Of a DNA stretch of 64,000 bases, positions 20,003 through 31,671 are shown in pieces (the stretch's first letter is position 1; every line of letters begins with the position of its first letter). The DNA lies in NCBI GenBank assembly GCA_024138025.1, contig JAMXBD010002501.1:62001-126000 (forward strand). The letters are read 5' to 3'. The notes beneath the pieces were generated by a model. It was given only the letters and a program-made list of their open reading frames with translations, was not told where the DNA came from and made no database searches. The position numbers were made by a program, and so were the translations under genes. This stretch comes from Combretum micranthum (taxonomy: Eukaryota; Streptophyta; Magnoliopsida; Myrtales; Combretaceae).

Positions 20003-20812
20003 ACGCTAAAATTCTTGTTATACCGATAGTTGCTAGTAATGACCGTAGATTATGTAATCGTCACCTTACTCCAGATGGAATAAAAATATGATTGTCAAAA
20101 TTTTGTATGTACCAAAAGAAGAAGGCAATTTAATTTTACCTTGAACACGCCAAAATACATCAAAAGCATAACTATTACCGCCTAAAAGCTAGAACCGGTA
20201 ATGATAAAATCTCAACGAGCAAATTCCAAATTTTTCATCTTGACCTCAAACCTTGTCAAGATAACCACGTAAAGAATGAAACAACGATACGGAATAAGTA
20301 TAAACATTGTGTATTTTTATATGCATGTCATATATGCTCACATAAGAATGGGAAAGCGAATTCACAACCTTCCTTCGTCAAGTGAATGTACCAGTGTCGT
20401 ATCGAGTCGATGTCAGTTTAAGATCGAGTCAAGTCAAGTGTCGAGTCGTTAGTCGTCTGCTGTATTGGTTAAGTTTGAAACTCTTCAGAAAGAGTCAAAG
20501 TGAAGGTTGAAAATCGCTAAAACCAAATCTTATTGATTCTATATATGCTATATTGCATAAAATATTAAACGCACAAGATTAACAACATTCCAATATTACC
20601 GTCTAAAAATATATGCGAACAGAAAGATATGAAAGAAGAAATTCAAAAACAACGATAGACTTCCCAACCCTTTTGTGAAAGTCAAACTAAGAAAAAGACA
20701 TAATGAAATCATAATACCCTTTTAACAAATAGACGTAAGACAAAATTCCAAATATCACGAATGTTGATGAATGACGATATACAATTTCTCATCAACCTAC
20801 GTACGTATGACA
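20003..20812 (+). other. Non-coding region between gag and 3' LTR of element B
   Basis: This replaces the roughly 3.5 kb of pol found in A. It is AT-rich with no open frame of note and no RT or integrase motif in any frame. A short cluster of AGTC/TCGAGTC repeats lies at 20396-20462. The gag-end donor seen in A and F (CAG|GTTAGT) is absent here (TCAGGCTACCC). Confidence 0.7.
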
Positions 20813-20849
20813 AGTTTTGAGGACAAAACTTTCTTTAAGGTGGGTAGGT
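20813..20849 (+). promoter_or_regulatory. Conserved stem-loop and polypurine tract, element B
   Basis: AGTTTTG (20813-20819), AGGA, CAAAACT (20824-20830), then 19 nt containing AAGGTGGGTAGG up to the LTR. It is retained although this element has no pol reading frame to constrain it. Confidence 0.75.
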
Positions 20850-23800
20850 TGTAAACCCCCAAAAATTTTCGTAATCCTTAAAAATAATTTTAGAAGTATA
20901 AATATCAAAGACCCGAAAAATCAACTTGAGATTAAAACTCAATTCTAGACCAAGTCAAATACCGGAAACGAAACCCTAAAAGTTGAACCCAGTTAAAAAT
21001 TTAATAAGAACAAAAACGAGTTCTCTCAATCTTGAGAAAACGAGAACCCCTGAAATAAAATATAAAGTCCAATTACCGATATAGTCAACGTCCGTACGAC
21101 GATTAAATAATCTACCCAATTCCTAAAACGCAAATCGAAACAATAGATCCAAATACCGCTTAACAACGAGATAATAAAGTCCTAATCCCTTCAGTAAAAT
21201 TTTAGAATCACAAAATCCAAATTTTCCACAAAAGTCAAATCGAGTCAACTCCTAAACCTAGACTCGGTTAAATGATTCCGAGAACTAAAAACTATTAAAT
21301 AATCACAAATGAAATAAAATAAAATAAAACGTAAATTTCGAGCTAAAATTCTAAAACGCTCAAGACTCGAAAATTATACGATCTTACGAATATCTCGATG
21401 AAAACGGAATTCAAAACGGAACCCTAAAAGTCAACAAGCCTATAACGAATCCTAGTAGTTAAGATCCGGCAATCCCGCGTTTTCAAACCCTAGAAAACGA
21501 AATTAAGTAAATAGCCTAGAATAGTTCGTAATAACGTAAGGTAACATAAAAATATCAGATTCGCGAATTTCGAGTGACCTTCGGACCCAAACGGGATCGG
21601 TTCTCGAAAAGCGTGTCCCGGAGCTCGGAATATTAAAAATATTCCGTTTATACCAATAGACTCGTAAAAATACAAGGATTCCAAAAATATCAGTTTTAGA
21701 ATTTTTCGGTAGCTAAAAATTACAGATATCGCATTATTACGCGTATTTTTATTACTACCGGTACTTTAATTGTCTAGTCTACTATTCATAGTACTTTTTC
21801 TACTATTCATTACTATTCACCTATCTCTACTTTTTCTTACACCTATTTCTTACACCTACATATCTATTTTCTTACTTTTTTCATTTCCAATACACCTTTA
21901 ATCACATCAAACTTTACACATTACTTCTTTATTACACAAATCAAATAAAACAAATCATTCTCTCTCTCACATACCCCAAAACCGGCGCCTCCTCTCTCCC
22001 CATTCATCTAATTTTTATTTCTTTTCAATTTATTTTATTACACTCTTAATTCCTCCACAAAATTCTATAAATACCACCTCTCCCCTTCTCATTTCTTCAC
22101 ACCATTCCAAAGCAAAGAAATTATGCCAAAATCCTCTCCAAAAACTCTTCTTTATAATCTTACAAGAACTCACTTCTTGTAAAAAGAAAACACTCCTCTT
22201 CCATTACCAAAGAAAGTTTCTTTTCAAAGCCTCACTATCTACCACATATCACTACTCACATAATACCCATTCCATCTACCATCTTCATATCTCTTACATA
22301 CCTTAGGTAATATTTCTTCCATCTATTATTCATCCATGTCATGTAACTTAACATGACTATGGTGTTGTTTTGAAACTCATATGAGTAGTAAAAGCAACAA
22401 CATGTTCATGTTTTGTTCTTGTACATAAAGCTTCCTACTTTATTATGTTGTTATTATTGTTATTATTATATTATATATACTATGTATATATATTTATTTA
22501 GAGCATATAAGCTCATTTGTTATTTATTTATATTCAAGTTATGCAATTTATTTATTTTATGCAATTATTAAGACTAGTCTTTCTAGTCTTAGACTTGTTC
22601 ATATCAAGTCAAAACAATCTTTTATTTATTTTCTTTAATCTTTCGGGACTAGTCCATTCTTAGTCCCGGGATGCCTTGATAAAGCTAAGGCTCCAATACT
22701 TGATCGGGATTCCTTGATGAAGCTAAGGTTCCCAATGCTTGATATTTTATTTTCTTACTTATTATTGTTTCTAGTATTTTCTTATGTTCTTATTATTTTA
22801 TATGCTTATGATACTTGCATCTACATAATGTTAATGTCTCAACTAAGTCTAAAAAGTAGAATTTCATTTTATTAAGGGAACTCAAAACTATATTTTCTAT
22901 CATGTGGTTTGTCACAAAATAATGAAGTTTTTATCAACAACATAAAAATAAAGCACTACAAGCTTTCTCAAGATTTTCCTAAAATGACGAAGATAGTTTT
23001 ATAAGAAATAAATATCTTCTTTATATTTTATGGTAATTTAAGTTTAAGAAAAATAAATCGTTAATGTTGAAAACTTAAATTCTTTTCTAAACTAAGGAAC
23101 AAACTAGTTTTCAAAGTTAATATAAAAATCAACTCATGAAGAACCCACTTAGGAAAAGTAACGATTTTTAAAATTCTAAAAGAAAGGATTTGTTTTCAAA
23201 GAATATAAATAAAGTAAGGTTAGCAATAATGGATTTTATCAATAAAGATGATTCCTTTCAAAGAAATGAAAGAACAACTTTTAGAAAGCAAAAGCTTATA
23301 AATATAAGAAGACAAGATTCATTTTCTAAAAACCATCCTAAATACAAAAATTATAAAAAAGGGGTTTTCATCAACTTAATGTATTTTTGATGAATTTGAA
23401 CTTTAATCACTAGAAGGAAAATTTAATACATGACTAAAGGATTAAGGAAAAATTTAACTTATTTTGGAAAAAGGAATGAAGAAAATAAAATAAGATTATA
23501 CTCATTTATAACAGTATAAAATTTCCTTAAATACTTGAAGGGAAGTTTTCAAAGCTAAAGTTTAAAAGAATTATTTTATGAAATAAATTGTTGAGACACT
23601 ACCATTAGGATTTTTGCATATAAAGTGAGCATGCCTATATATTCAAAGTGTTTATCAAATATATATTTATATTGTTACAAAAGGATTTTCTTTAAAATGA
23701 AGTTGAGTTAGAAAATGGATTTTTGCAAAAGTTTAGAAAATTCGTTTTAAATCTGTACCTGACGTTTTCGGAACCCAAATGACCTTTTATGACCAAGATA

Positions 23801-25158
23801 AGTTTAGAGATGGATAGAACTTTTCGAATAGGTAGAAAACGGTATATCATATGCGAAATTCCGAGTTAAAATGAGCAAGTTATGGCCATTTTAAGTTGGA
23901 ATTTCTTCTTACACGATTTTACCGCAATTTTAAGTAAAGTTTAAGATCTCCAAGGATAGGAATTTCATGAAAGACTTATCCCGGGTATTTCTTTTGTCTA
24001 GGTGACGAAGGATACGGAAATACCCTACCCGAGGATTTCTACGACTAAGAAGATAGCGAAATGGACGAGTGAGTTATTCCTCCTAAATTCGTTACTTTGC
24101 TTGTGCTTGTAAAGTAGTAGCATTAGTATATTAGGAAAAGATAAAAATGGATATATATTGGGGAATTCGGGATTATATATATATTTCTATGTTGTGCGTG
24201 AACTGAGAAGTAAGAATATCGCAACTACGATCTGCTTGTTTAAATAATTTTGTTTCTTGCTTGTATGATTGTTATTGTTGCTAAATTGATTGATCGCCCC
24301 AATAAACCTTAATAAGGTTGACCTAAGAACAATAAAACGTTCACGCATAGCATCCATCGAGTCACATCTATCTCAGAAGGCTGCTACTCCTACGCGTAGA
24401 GTTGGATTGGCTGTGATCGTGCGGTGCCACGGGCCATGTTCCTTCCTGGAGAATCCAAATCGCTCGGGGAAAGCGACTCTAGGTTCGGAGCCGAGCCAAC
24501 CGAACGCTGTGGGTGAGGACCTGGGGACTAGCAGTAGAAGGTCGAGGACCTTCAACCCCGATTCCCTAACCTTTGATACGGAGGGGTAAATCCGTTCTAT
24601 ATATGGTTTCCGGACGACTATATATATTCGTGTAATCATGTGATTGGTTCTTGGTATGCATAGCATGTGTGGAAAAAAAAAAAATGAACTTGTTTGAAAA
24701 TGTGGTGCGAATGAAAAGGAATATCTCACTAAGCTAAGTTGTAGCTTATACCCCTATAGATTTGATTGAAACAGTATATTCGTGGATTAAAATTGAGGAT
24801 CATGACATTAAGGAAGTCATGAACGGACGATTAAGGATGTGGAATCATACGATGAAGAAAGTTGTAAGGTTCTTTATATGTGCTAACCTTTATGATTAGT
24901 GAGGTACTTTTATTTAAAGACAATAGAAGAATATGCCCTTAAGAATTGAAATGTGATATGTTTATGTTCTATATTCTCTTTGCCTTGTTACTTATTTATT
25001 ATCGATAATAAATTGCGCTACTCCGATGCGTTCCCTTAGTTGTGATGTACGCCTTGTGCATGATATGGAAGCCTTTGCGTGACTAAGGTAGTCATTCCTA
25101 GGCTTTAGTATTGTGTACGGCGGACTGCCACGTTTAGGGTACCCCTCGGGGCGTGACA
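20850..25158 (+). repeat. Element B 3' LTR (4309 bp)
   Basis: Near-identical to the 5' LTR, with the same TATA box (22065-22073), GC-richer block (about 24345-24595) and hairpin module (24578-24624). It ends GGGGCGTGACA, followed by target duplication CATAT (25159-25163). Confidence 0.95.
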
Positions 25159-25163
25159 CATAT

Positions 25164-26644
25164 GGTTTTGTGTCATGTGAATATTTATCATCTTTATATT
25201 ATGAGCCATTTCCTTTTATCGAGGTTTATTATTGGCCTTTTTACCTTGTTAAAATAATTCCATAAGTGAACTTGCTATTACTTATGTCATTGAAGTATGT
25301 GACTTTAATAGTAAAACCATAGAAGAAAAATAGCTTCATTCTAAATTATCCCTAATCGTTCATTATATGAAATAATAATGAATTAAGATTAGTATGTAGG
25401 TTGGATGATGGTCACGTTTTACTGATCATGGATATAAGATATCATTTCAGCACATAAATACATGTAAAAGTACATTGTATTGGAATGACCAATTATGAGA
25501 ATACTATATGAATCAATATGATAAGTGTTTGTCATTGCAGTATTATTTAAGCCCTTTGACCTGATGACACCATGGATTCCTACATACCAAGATCCGTGTT
25601 TTAATTCAGTTCTTTGTCATCTTTGATCGAGTGATTGTAAAACTGTTCTTAGATATGGAATAAGCTATGTAGAGGAATGTGAGTGTTCGTAACTCTCATT
25701 TAATTGAGAGATATATCTTTTTGGGCCCCTTGTTGACCAAGACTGAGAAATGCATGGCCGTGCTTAAATGAATTGATTAAAAGTTATCAATATCATTTGT
25801 TTAAATTAGTCAAACTCTGGATTCAAGAAATAAGTGATTAATCAATATAAGTGTGTATTGATCCACACCTTATGATTAATCATAAGACATCATGTGACAA
25901 AGGGACTGAATAACTGACTGTTAATAGGTAAAGTCGGATCACCAATCTTCACTTAATTTGGGTATGCATAATGTCTTGCTAGAGACCAATTATGTTATGT
26001 AGGCCTTAAAATGTATTTAAAGGCTACTACCAATATTGAGTGTACCTACAGGGTCACACACAAAAGAACGAATAAAATATATTATGGGTTTATAATTAAA
26101 CCTATAGGAATTATTATATTTATTATTCTTAAATAGTTTAAGAATAATAAATGATTATGACATATAATTAATATTTAATGAAATAATGTATTTTGTTAAA
26201 TATTAAATAAATATCTCATCATAGTTATCTTCTAGGGTTTCCTTTAGAGTTCCCTATATGTCTATATATAGATCTATAGACAGCCTTTTAGGTTAGACTC
26301 TTTGATGTCACATTAGATGGCAGAGAAATTCTGCAATCCTAAAAGAGAGAAAAGAAAGAAAAATAATTCCAACACGAATTGGATTCGTGTGTTTTGAGTG
26401 CTAGCACACAATCGTTTGCGTGTGGATACCGTAGAGGACGCTTGCGACACTGCAACGTCTATAGATCTGCATCAGGAGTTATACGATATCCGAAAAGGAG
26501 GTTAGTTTTTCGAATTACATGTTTTTATGTTATACATTTGTTAAATGCATGGATCCGCAAATTAGGAATTTAAGGTGCAAAAAAAAATGAAAATAAAAAC
26601 GTTTTCCGCTGCGCATCCTTGTTTTTATCGTTAAATTCCCAACA
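25164..26644. repeat. Solo LTR J (copia-like), right part
   Basis: With 12695-12720 this makes a 1.5-kb sequence with TG...CA ends (TGCTAG...TTCCCAACA), flanked by TATTC on both sides (12690-12694, 26645-26649). It has no coding sequence. The ending (TTTTCCGCTGCGCATCC, later TTCCCAACA) and GGGTCACACACAAAAG near 26050 resemble Ty1/copia LTRs; the clade is not assigned and the orientation is uncertain. A single LTR with intact target duplication is what LTR-LTR recombination leaves. Confidence 0.7.
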
Positions 26645-26808
26645 TATTCTACATTCTAAACTCCTACTTACTTTCACCGAGTTGTTTATTCAGGATTGCT
26701 GGACTTAAGCTATTACGTCTTACTAAGCTTTTGCTGACTTTAGAGTTCCGGTTTACTTTCAGATTAGGGTTTTAGGCTAAACCGATTCCAAAAATTTGGG
26801 GGTTTACA
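26645..26808 (-). repeat. Element C LTR, right fragment (5' end of the minus-strand LTR)
   Basis: On the minus strand the LTR starts TGTAAACCCCCAAATTTTTGG at 26808, very close to LTR I. No polypurine tract or pol lies to the right, so C is either a 5' LTR of an element extending left or a solo LTR. Confidence 0.85.
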
Positions 26809-27018
26809 GAAACTTACATGCATAAATAGTTTACTGAGAAGAAAATTCAATTCAAGGTAAATTCTGAAATCATTCATAAAACATAAGTTCATTGAGGAAA
26901 TTGAAATTAATGGGTGCAGGACCCTTACATGGAAATTGAAATAAATAACAAGATAGGTCATAGCAATCACAAAGAAAATAACAAAGCATCGTTCCGAAAA
27001 CTAGAAAGATAGACTAAG
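26809..27018. other. Unassigned 210 bp between C and D
   Basis: AT-rich sequence that does not match any LTR or internal region in the window. It may be part of the oldest host sequence visible here. CTAAG (27014-27018) should be the left target duplication of D. Confidence 0.4.
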
Positions 27019-30000
27019 TGTCACACCCCGGAGGGTACCCTAAATGTGGCAGTCCGCCACATATAATATCAAAGCTAATGAATTACAACCTTAGTCACGC
27101 AGGAGGTTCGATATCACATGCAAGGCATGCTTTCAAGATAATAGAAGACTCACAGGGGTATTACATTTAAGCAGATAATAAAAGCAAGTAAGAACTTATA
27201 TAAACAAACATAATATTTCCATAATAATATCCTTACATAATCTTAGGGACATTCCCCCGCTTTAATAGTCTTCCAAAATAATAATCACTATAACATAAGC
27301 CTACTATAGAGATTTTCCTAGAAGCCTATGTTCAAAACTTAAATATATAAAGCTTCTCCCAAAATCTCCTAGTAGCTTATACTTGTACCTAGCATACGGG
27401 GCTCCTTGAGGCTAACCAAAGGTAATCGTACTGTTACAAAAAGCTATAAGGGTATAAGCAAAACTAGCTTAGTGAGATAATTCTATTTATAAGACATTTC
27501 CATAATTCATACAAGTATTTTAATCAAACATATAATAATGCACCAATCATATGAACAAACAAGATATGCATGATTAACCGGAAATCAAGTGTAGCATGGA
27601 TTTTACGCTCTCCATGATAAGGGTTGGGAGGTTACAGGCCCATACGACCATCAATATTGCAGATTTACCGGCTCCTGCTCTCCCTATAGACTTTCCGGCT
27701 CCTACTAGCCACCATATAGACTTTTCGGCTCCTACCAGCCACCACCACCAATTCCTAGTTTTCCCACACGAAGAATAGTAGTGGAACAAATGTGACTCAT
27801 GTGTATGATATGCATGAATTGATTTCATTATAAATTTAACCGAAATGTTTAGTTCAAGTTAAAGGTGATCAACACAATTTTCATCATATCAATACAAGAA
27901 TCACAATTTATTTATCAAACCAACTTCCGATATTCTTAACTTGTATTAAATCATTCATAATACCAAATCACATAACAATTATCCATTTTATCCTTTTCTT
28001 AATTGCTAGTACTACTAATTACAAGCACAAAACAAGGAAATGTAACTTAGTTAAAGGAATAACTCACTTCATGTCGGTAGATCCTAATCGAAGTAATCAT
28101 CTGGAAACACGATCTCGGGTCCTTCTCCACCTAAACAAAATGGAATACCTAAAATAAGTCTTTCATGATCTCTATTCTTGAAGATCTTAAACTTTTCTTA
28201 AAATCACAGTAAAATCGTATAAGAGGAAATTCCAACTTAAAATTGCCATAACTTGCTTATTTTAACTCGGAATTTCGCGTATAATATACCGTTTTCTACC
28301 TATTCAAAAATATCTATCTATTTCTAAACTTATTTTCATCAAACTAAGTCATTTGGGTTCCGAAAAGGCAGCGACCAGATTTGCCACGAATTTGCAAAAA
28401 CTCGAATTATTTCTTTTATCAAAAGCTTATTTGAAGAGATAGATAATATAATAACTTGTAAAACCTTTGGAAAGTATATTCATATATTTATTGAGTATGA
28501 AGTTAATAAAGTTGTCTCAAATTATGAAAAAAGTGAAGTCTTTAAAGATTTTGAAACTTGAGAACTTTTGAAATATTCATTTGCTTTGAAAATATCTTAA
28601 GTTGTTTATAATAAGTATTTCTTTTCTTTTCCTAAATCTTATTCTATAATCTCTTTAAATTCTTATGGAATGATTTTTATTTTCTAAACTTAGCTTCCAA
28701 CACATTTTGAAAGTATTTAACACTTCTATATTTAGAAAAATGATTTTTTGGCTTCTTGAGATCATCTTCTTTAATGAAAAGAAATTTCTATCATATGAAG
28801 AAAAGTGAAGTTGTAAGATCTTTGTTTACTTTTAAAAAGTCCTTTTTGTGTTATGTATGTTTATAAAATTCCTTATGAATTCCTCAAAGTTTGTTTAAGA
28901 TGACTTCTTAGTTTTTAAAAAATTTTACTTCCTATTTTTATTTCTAGAAAAGAATCTTTATTTTTTTCAGAAAATATTTCTTCATTTGTTTTGTTGAGAC
29001 AAAACCATTATGTTCATGCATGAATATGAGTCATAAAGTTATGAAAACATAAAGAAACATAATACTTGAAAGGATAAGCTAATAAGAATATAAATCAAGT
29101 ATTGGAACCTTAGCTTATTCAAGGTATCCTGGGACTAAGAAATGACTAGCCCCAAAAGAAAAAGAAAATGTTTTGACTTGATGAGGACAAGTCTAAGACT
29201 AGAAAGACTAGTCTTAGAAACAACTTGAAATTAAATAAATTGCAAGGAAGTAAATAAATTGTAAGAAAGTAAATAAATTGCAAGACAATGAGCTTATATG
29301 CTCTAAATAATATATATAGCTATATAAATATATTAGATAGTTATAAACATAAAGGAATTTAGATTATGAACAAAAATAAAGTATGAACCTATTGTGGCTT
29401 TCTTAACCTTCATGGCTTTAGAAAACACACACTAAGTTCATGCTAAGTAGATGAATATATGAAAATCTTAAAGAAGGATTACCTAAAAGAACTACTAGAG
29501 AGAACTTCTTGAAAGAAACTTTCTTAGAGAAATTTTAAAAGAGATTTGAGTATAGTAACTTTAGTGTAGAAGAAGTGTGAAAGAAGGGGAAGTATGAAGG
29601 GGTATTTATAGGAAAATGTAGGAGATAATTTGTGTTAATTAAATAAATGAAACAATATAGATGAAAAGAGGGAGGGGGAGGTGCATATCTTGTGCATGGG
29701 GGAGGCAAAATTTATTTTTTTTGTTATTTTGTTAATTAAAAGTAAGAAATGAAAGATGTGAAATTGTATTGAAAATGAAAATGTGTAAGAAATAGGTGTA
29801 TGGGTTGTAAGAGTAGGTTGTAAGAAAAGGTAGAGATAGATGAATAGTGTAGAATAGTAGAAAATAGTGTAATGTAAAGTAGACATGACAATTTAATATT
29901 GGTAGTAAGAAAATACACATATAAATGCGATATCTGATATTTTTAGCTAACGAAAAATTATGAAATTGAGATTTTTGAAAATCTTATATTTTTACGAGTC

Positions 30001-30301
30001 TAACAGTATATTCGGAATATTTTTACTATTCTGAGCCTCGGGACATGTTTTTCAAGAACCGTGTCCGATCAGGTTCAAAACGAGTTTAGGTTTTATTAAA
30101 CTGATCTTTTTAGGCTTCCTTGGATAATTACGAACTATTCTACTCACTAAATTTTTTCTTATTTTCTTAGGGTTTCTTAAACGGTGATGCCGGACTTACG
30201 CGGTTACGGTAAACTAGGGTTTTGTTGACTCTGGAAATCCGGTTGACTTCTAATTAAGGTTTGAGCTTTTAATTTGAATCTAAAAATTTCGAGGGTTTAC
30301 A
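27019..30301 (-). repeat. Element D 3' LTR (3283 bp)
   Basis: On + it starts TGTCACACCCCGG and ends GGGTTTACA. On the minus strand it reads TGTAAACCCTCG...GTGTGACA. The TATA box is at 29603-29611 (read on + as TATTTATAG). Imperfect repeats of about 30 bp (CCGGCTCCTACTAGCCACCA) lie near 27668-27750. The hairpin module is at 27571-27616. It is the same subfamily as C and I. Confidence 0.93.
27571..27616 (-). other. Paired hairpin module in LTR (D copy)
   Basis: CATGGA (27595-27600) pairs with TCCATG (27611-27616), and TGATT (27571-27575) with AATCA (27583-27587). On the minus strand the order and the TTTCCGG motif match A; the arm sequences differ in a compensatory way. Confidence 0.6.
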
Positions 30302-30338
30302 ACCTATCCCCCTTAAAGAAAGTTTTGTCCTCAAAACT
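30302..30338 (-). promoter_or_regulatory. Polypurine tract and conserved stem-loop, element D
   Basis: On +, 19 nt (30302-30320) separate the LTR from AGTTTTG (30321-30327), TCCT, CAAAACT (30332-30338). On the minus strand this is AGTTTTGAGGACAAAACT, then a purine-rich AAGGGGGATAGG. The pol stop TGA overlaps the stem at 30331-30333. Confidence 0.72.
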
Positions 30339-31671
30339 TGGAGTTCATACCTGATTCTTTAAACAAACTCAGATACTTCTGGCGTATGTCGCTTTCAGCC
30401 TCCCAGGTTACTTCCTCATGTGAGTGGTTTCTCTATAGAACCTTCACATATTTGATTTCCTTGTTCCGAAGCTTCTGTACTTTGTGATCTAGGATCTGAA
30501 CCGGGTGCTCCTCGTATGTGAGATTTTCTTTCAATCGGGCTGGTTCTAACTCTGTAATCCTGGTGGGACCTGACACATGCTTCCGTAGAACTGACATGTG
30601 GAATACATTGTGAATTCCAGATAGGTTAGGAGGGAGTACTAGACGATAAGCAAGAGCTCCTACACTTTCAAACACTTCAAAAGGTCCTACATATCGTGGG
30701 CTCAACTTTCTTTGTGCCCGAATTCGGCGAATACTCTTGATGGGGTTTACTTTCAAGTACACATGATCCCCAACTTCAAACTCAAGCGTTCGTCTTTTCA
30801 TATCTGCCCAACTCTTTTGCCTATCTTGTGCTTCCTTCATCTTTTGTCGGATGATCCGCACCTTGTCGGCCGCATCTTGTACTAAGTCGGGTCCGATGCT
30901 CAACTTTTCTACATCGTCCCAAAACAATGGTGATCGACATCTTCTTCCATACAACGCTTCATAGGGTGGCATCCGAATTGTGGAATGGTAGCTGTTGTTG
31001 TAAGCAAACTCTACCAAAGGTAGGTGTGCATCCCAACCACCTTTAAACTCTGTCACACAAGCTCGCAACATATCCTCCAAAGTTTGTATCGTCCTCTTTG
31101 ATTGACAGTCTGTTTGAGGGTGATAAGTAGTACTGAAGTGTAGTTTTGTTCCCATACAATTTTGTAAGCTCGTCCAGAATTTAAACACAAAACTTGGGTC
31201 TCAGTCCAAAACTATCCCCGAGGCACTCCATGCAATCGCACTATTTCCCTTATGTATATCCTTGCCAACTTATCCATGGAGTATGTCATGTTGATTGGGA
31301 GGAAATGTGCTATCTTTGTCAATCGATCCACTATGACCCAAATAGCATCATATCCTACAGAAGTCTTTGGCAGCTCGCACACAAAATCCATTGTGATTTG
31401 ATCCCATTTCCACTCGGGTATCGGCAGGGGTTTCAAAAGTCCTCCAGGTCACTGGTGCTCCGCTTTCACTTGTTGACATGTGGGATATTTTAGCACAAAA
31501 TCTGCCACATCTCTCTTCATTTCGTTCCACCAATAGTGGCTTTTCAGGTTTTGGTACATTTTTATTCCTCCAAGATGCATGGTATATCCTGAATGATGTG
31601 CTTCATTCATGATTTCCTTCTTCATATCCTCATCATCCGGAACGCATAACCTTCCTTTCATTCTTACCACT
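30331..31671 (-). pseudogene. Element D pol, 3' part: integrase and chromodomain
   Basis: Read on the minus strand: WWNEMKRDVADFV with a decayed second zinc-binding Cys pair (YPTC), MDFVCELP (first catalytic Asp), a stop in place of the Arg of the SDRDP motif (VLD*DP), PLVEFAYNN (Glu), the [16 protein letters not shown] module and a chromodomain ([14 protein letters not shown]). Breaks: CGA-to-TGA near 31437-31448, the stop at SDRDP, and TGG-to-TAG near 30430-30433 in the chromodomain. The gene is cut at its N-terminal side by E. Confidence 0.88.

Larger units (their letters stand above)
12721..25158 (+). mobile_element. Element B: complete non-autonomous gag-only LTR retrotransposon (12.4 kb)
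   Basis: LTRs of 4295 and 4309 bp (12721-17015, 20850-25158) flank a 3834-bp interior. The target duplication CATAT is perfect (12716-12720, 25159-25163). The interior has a primer site, a short zinc-knuckle ORF, an intact 381-codon gag and a polypurine tract, but no protease, RT, RNase H or integrase. This is the architecture described as TR-GAG, an LTR element with only a GAG domain. The LTR ends, hairpin and polypurine tract match the autonomous chromoviruses, so it could be mobilised in trans by such a relative. Near-identical LTRs point to a recent insertion. Confidence 0.95.

Noticed and set aside
26809..27018. A small host gene or RNA gene between C and D
   Set aside because: No open frame, tRNA-like fold or promoter recognised in 210 bp.
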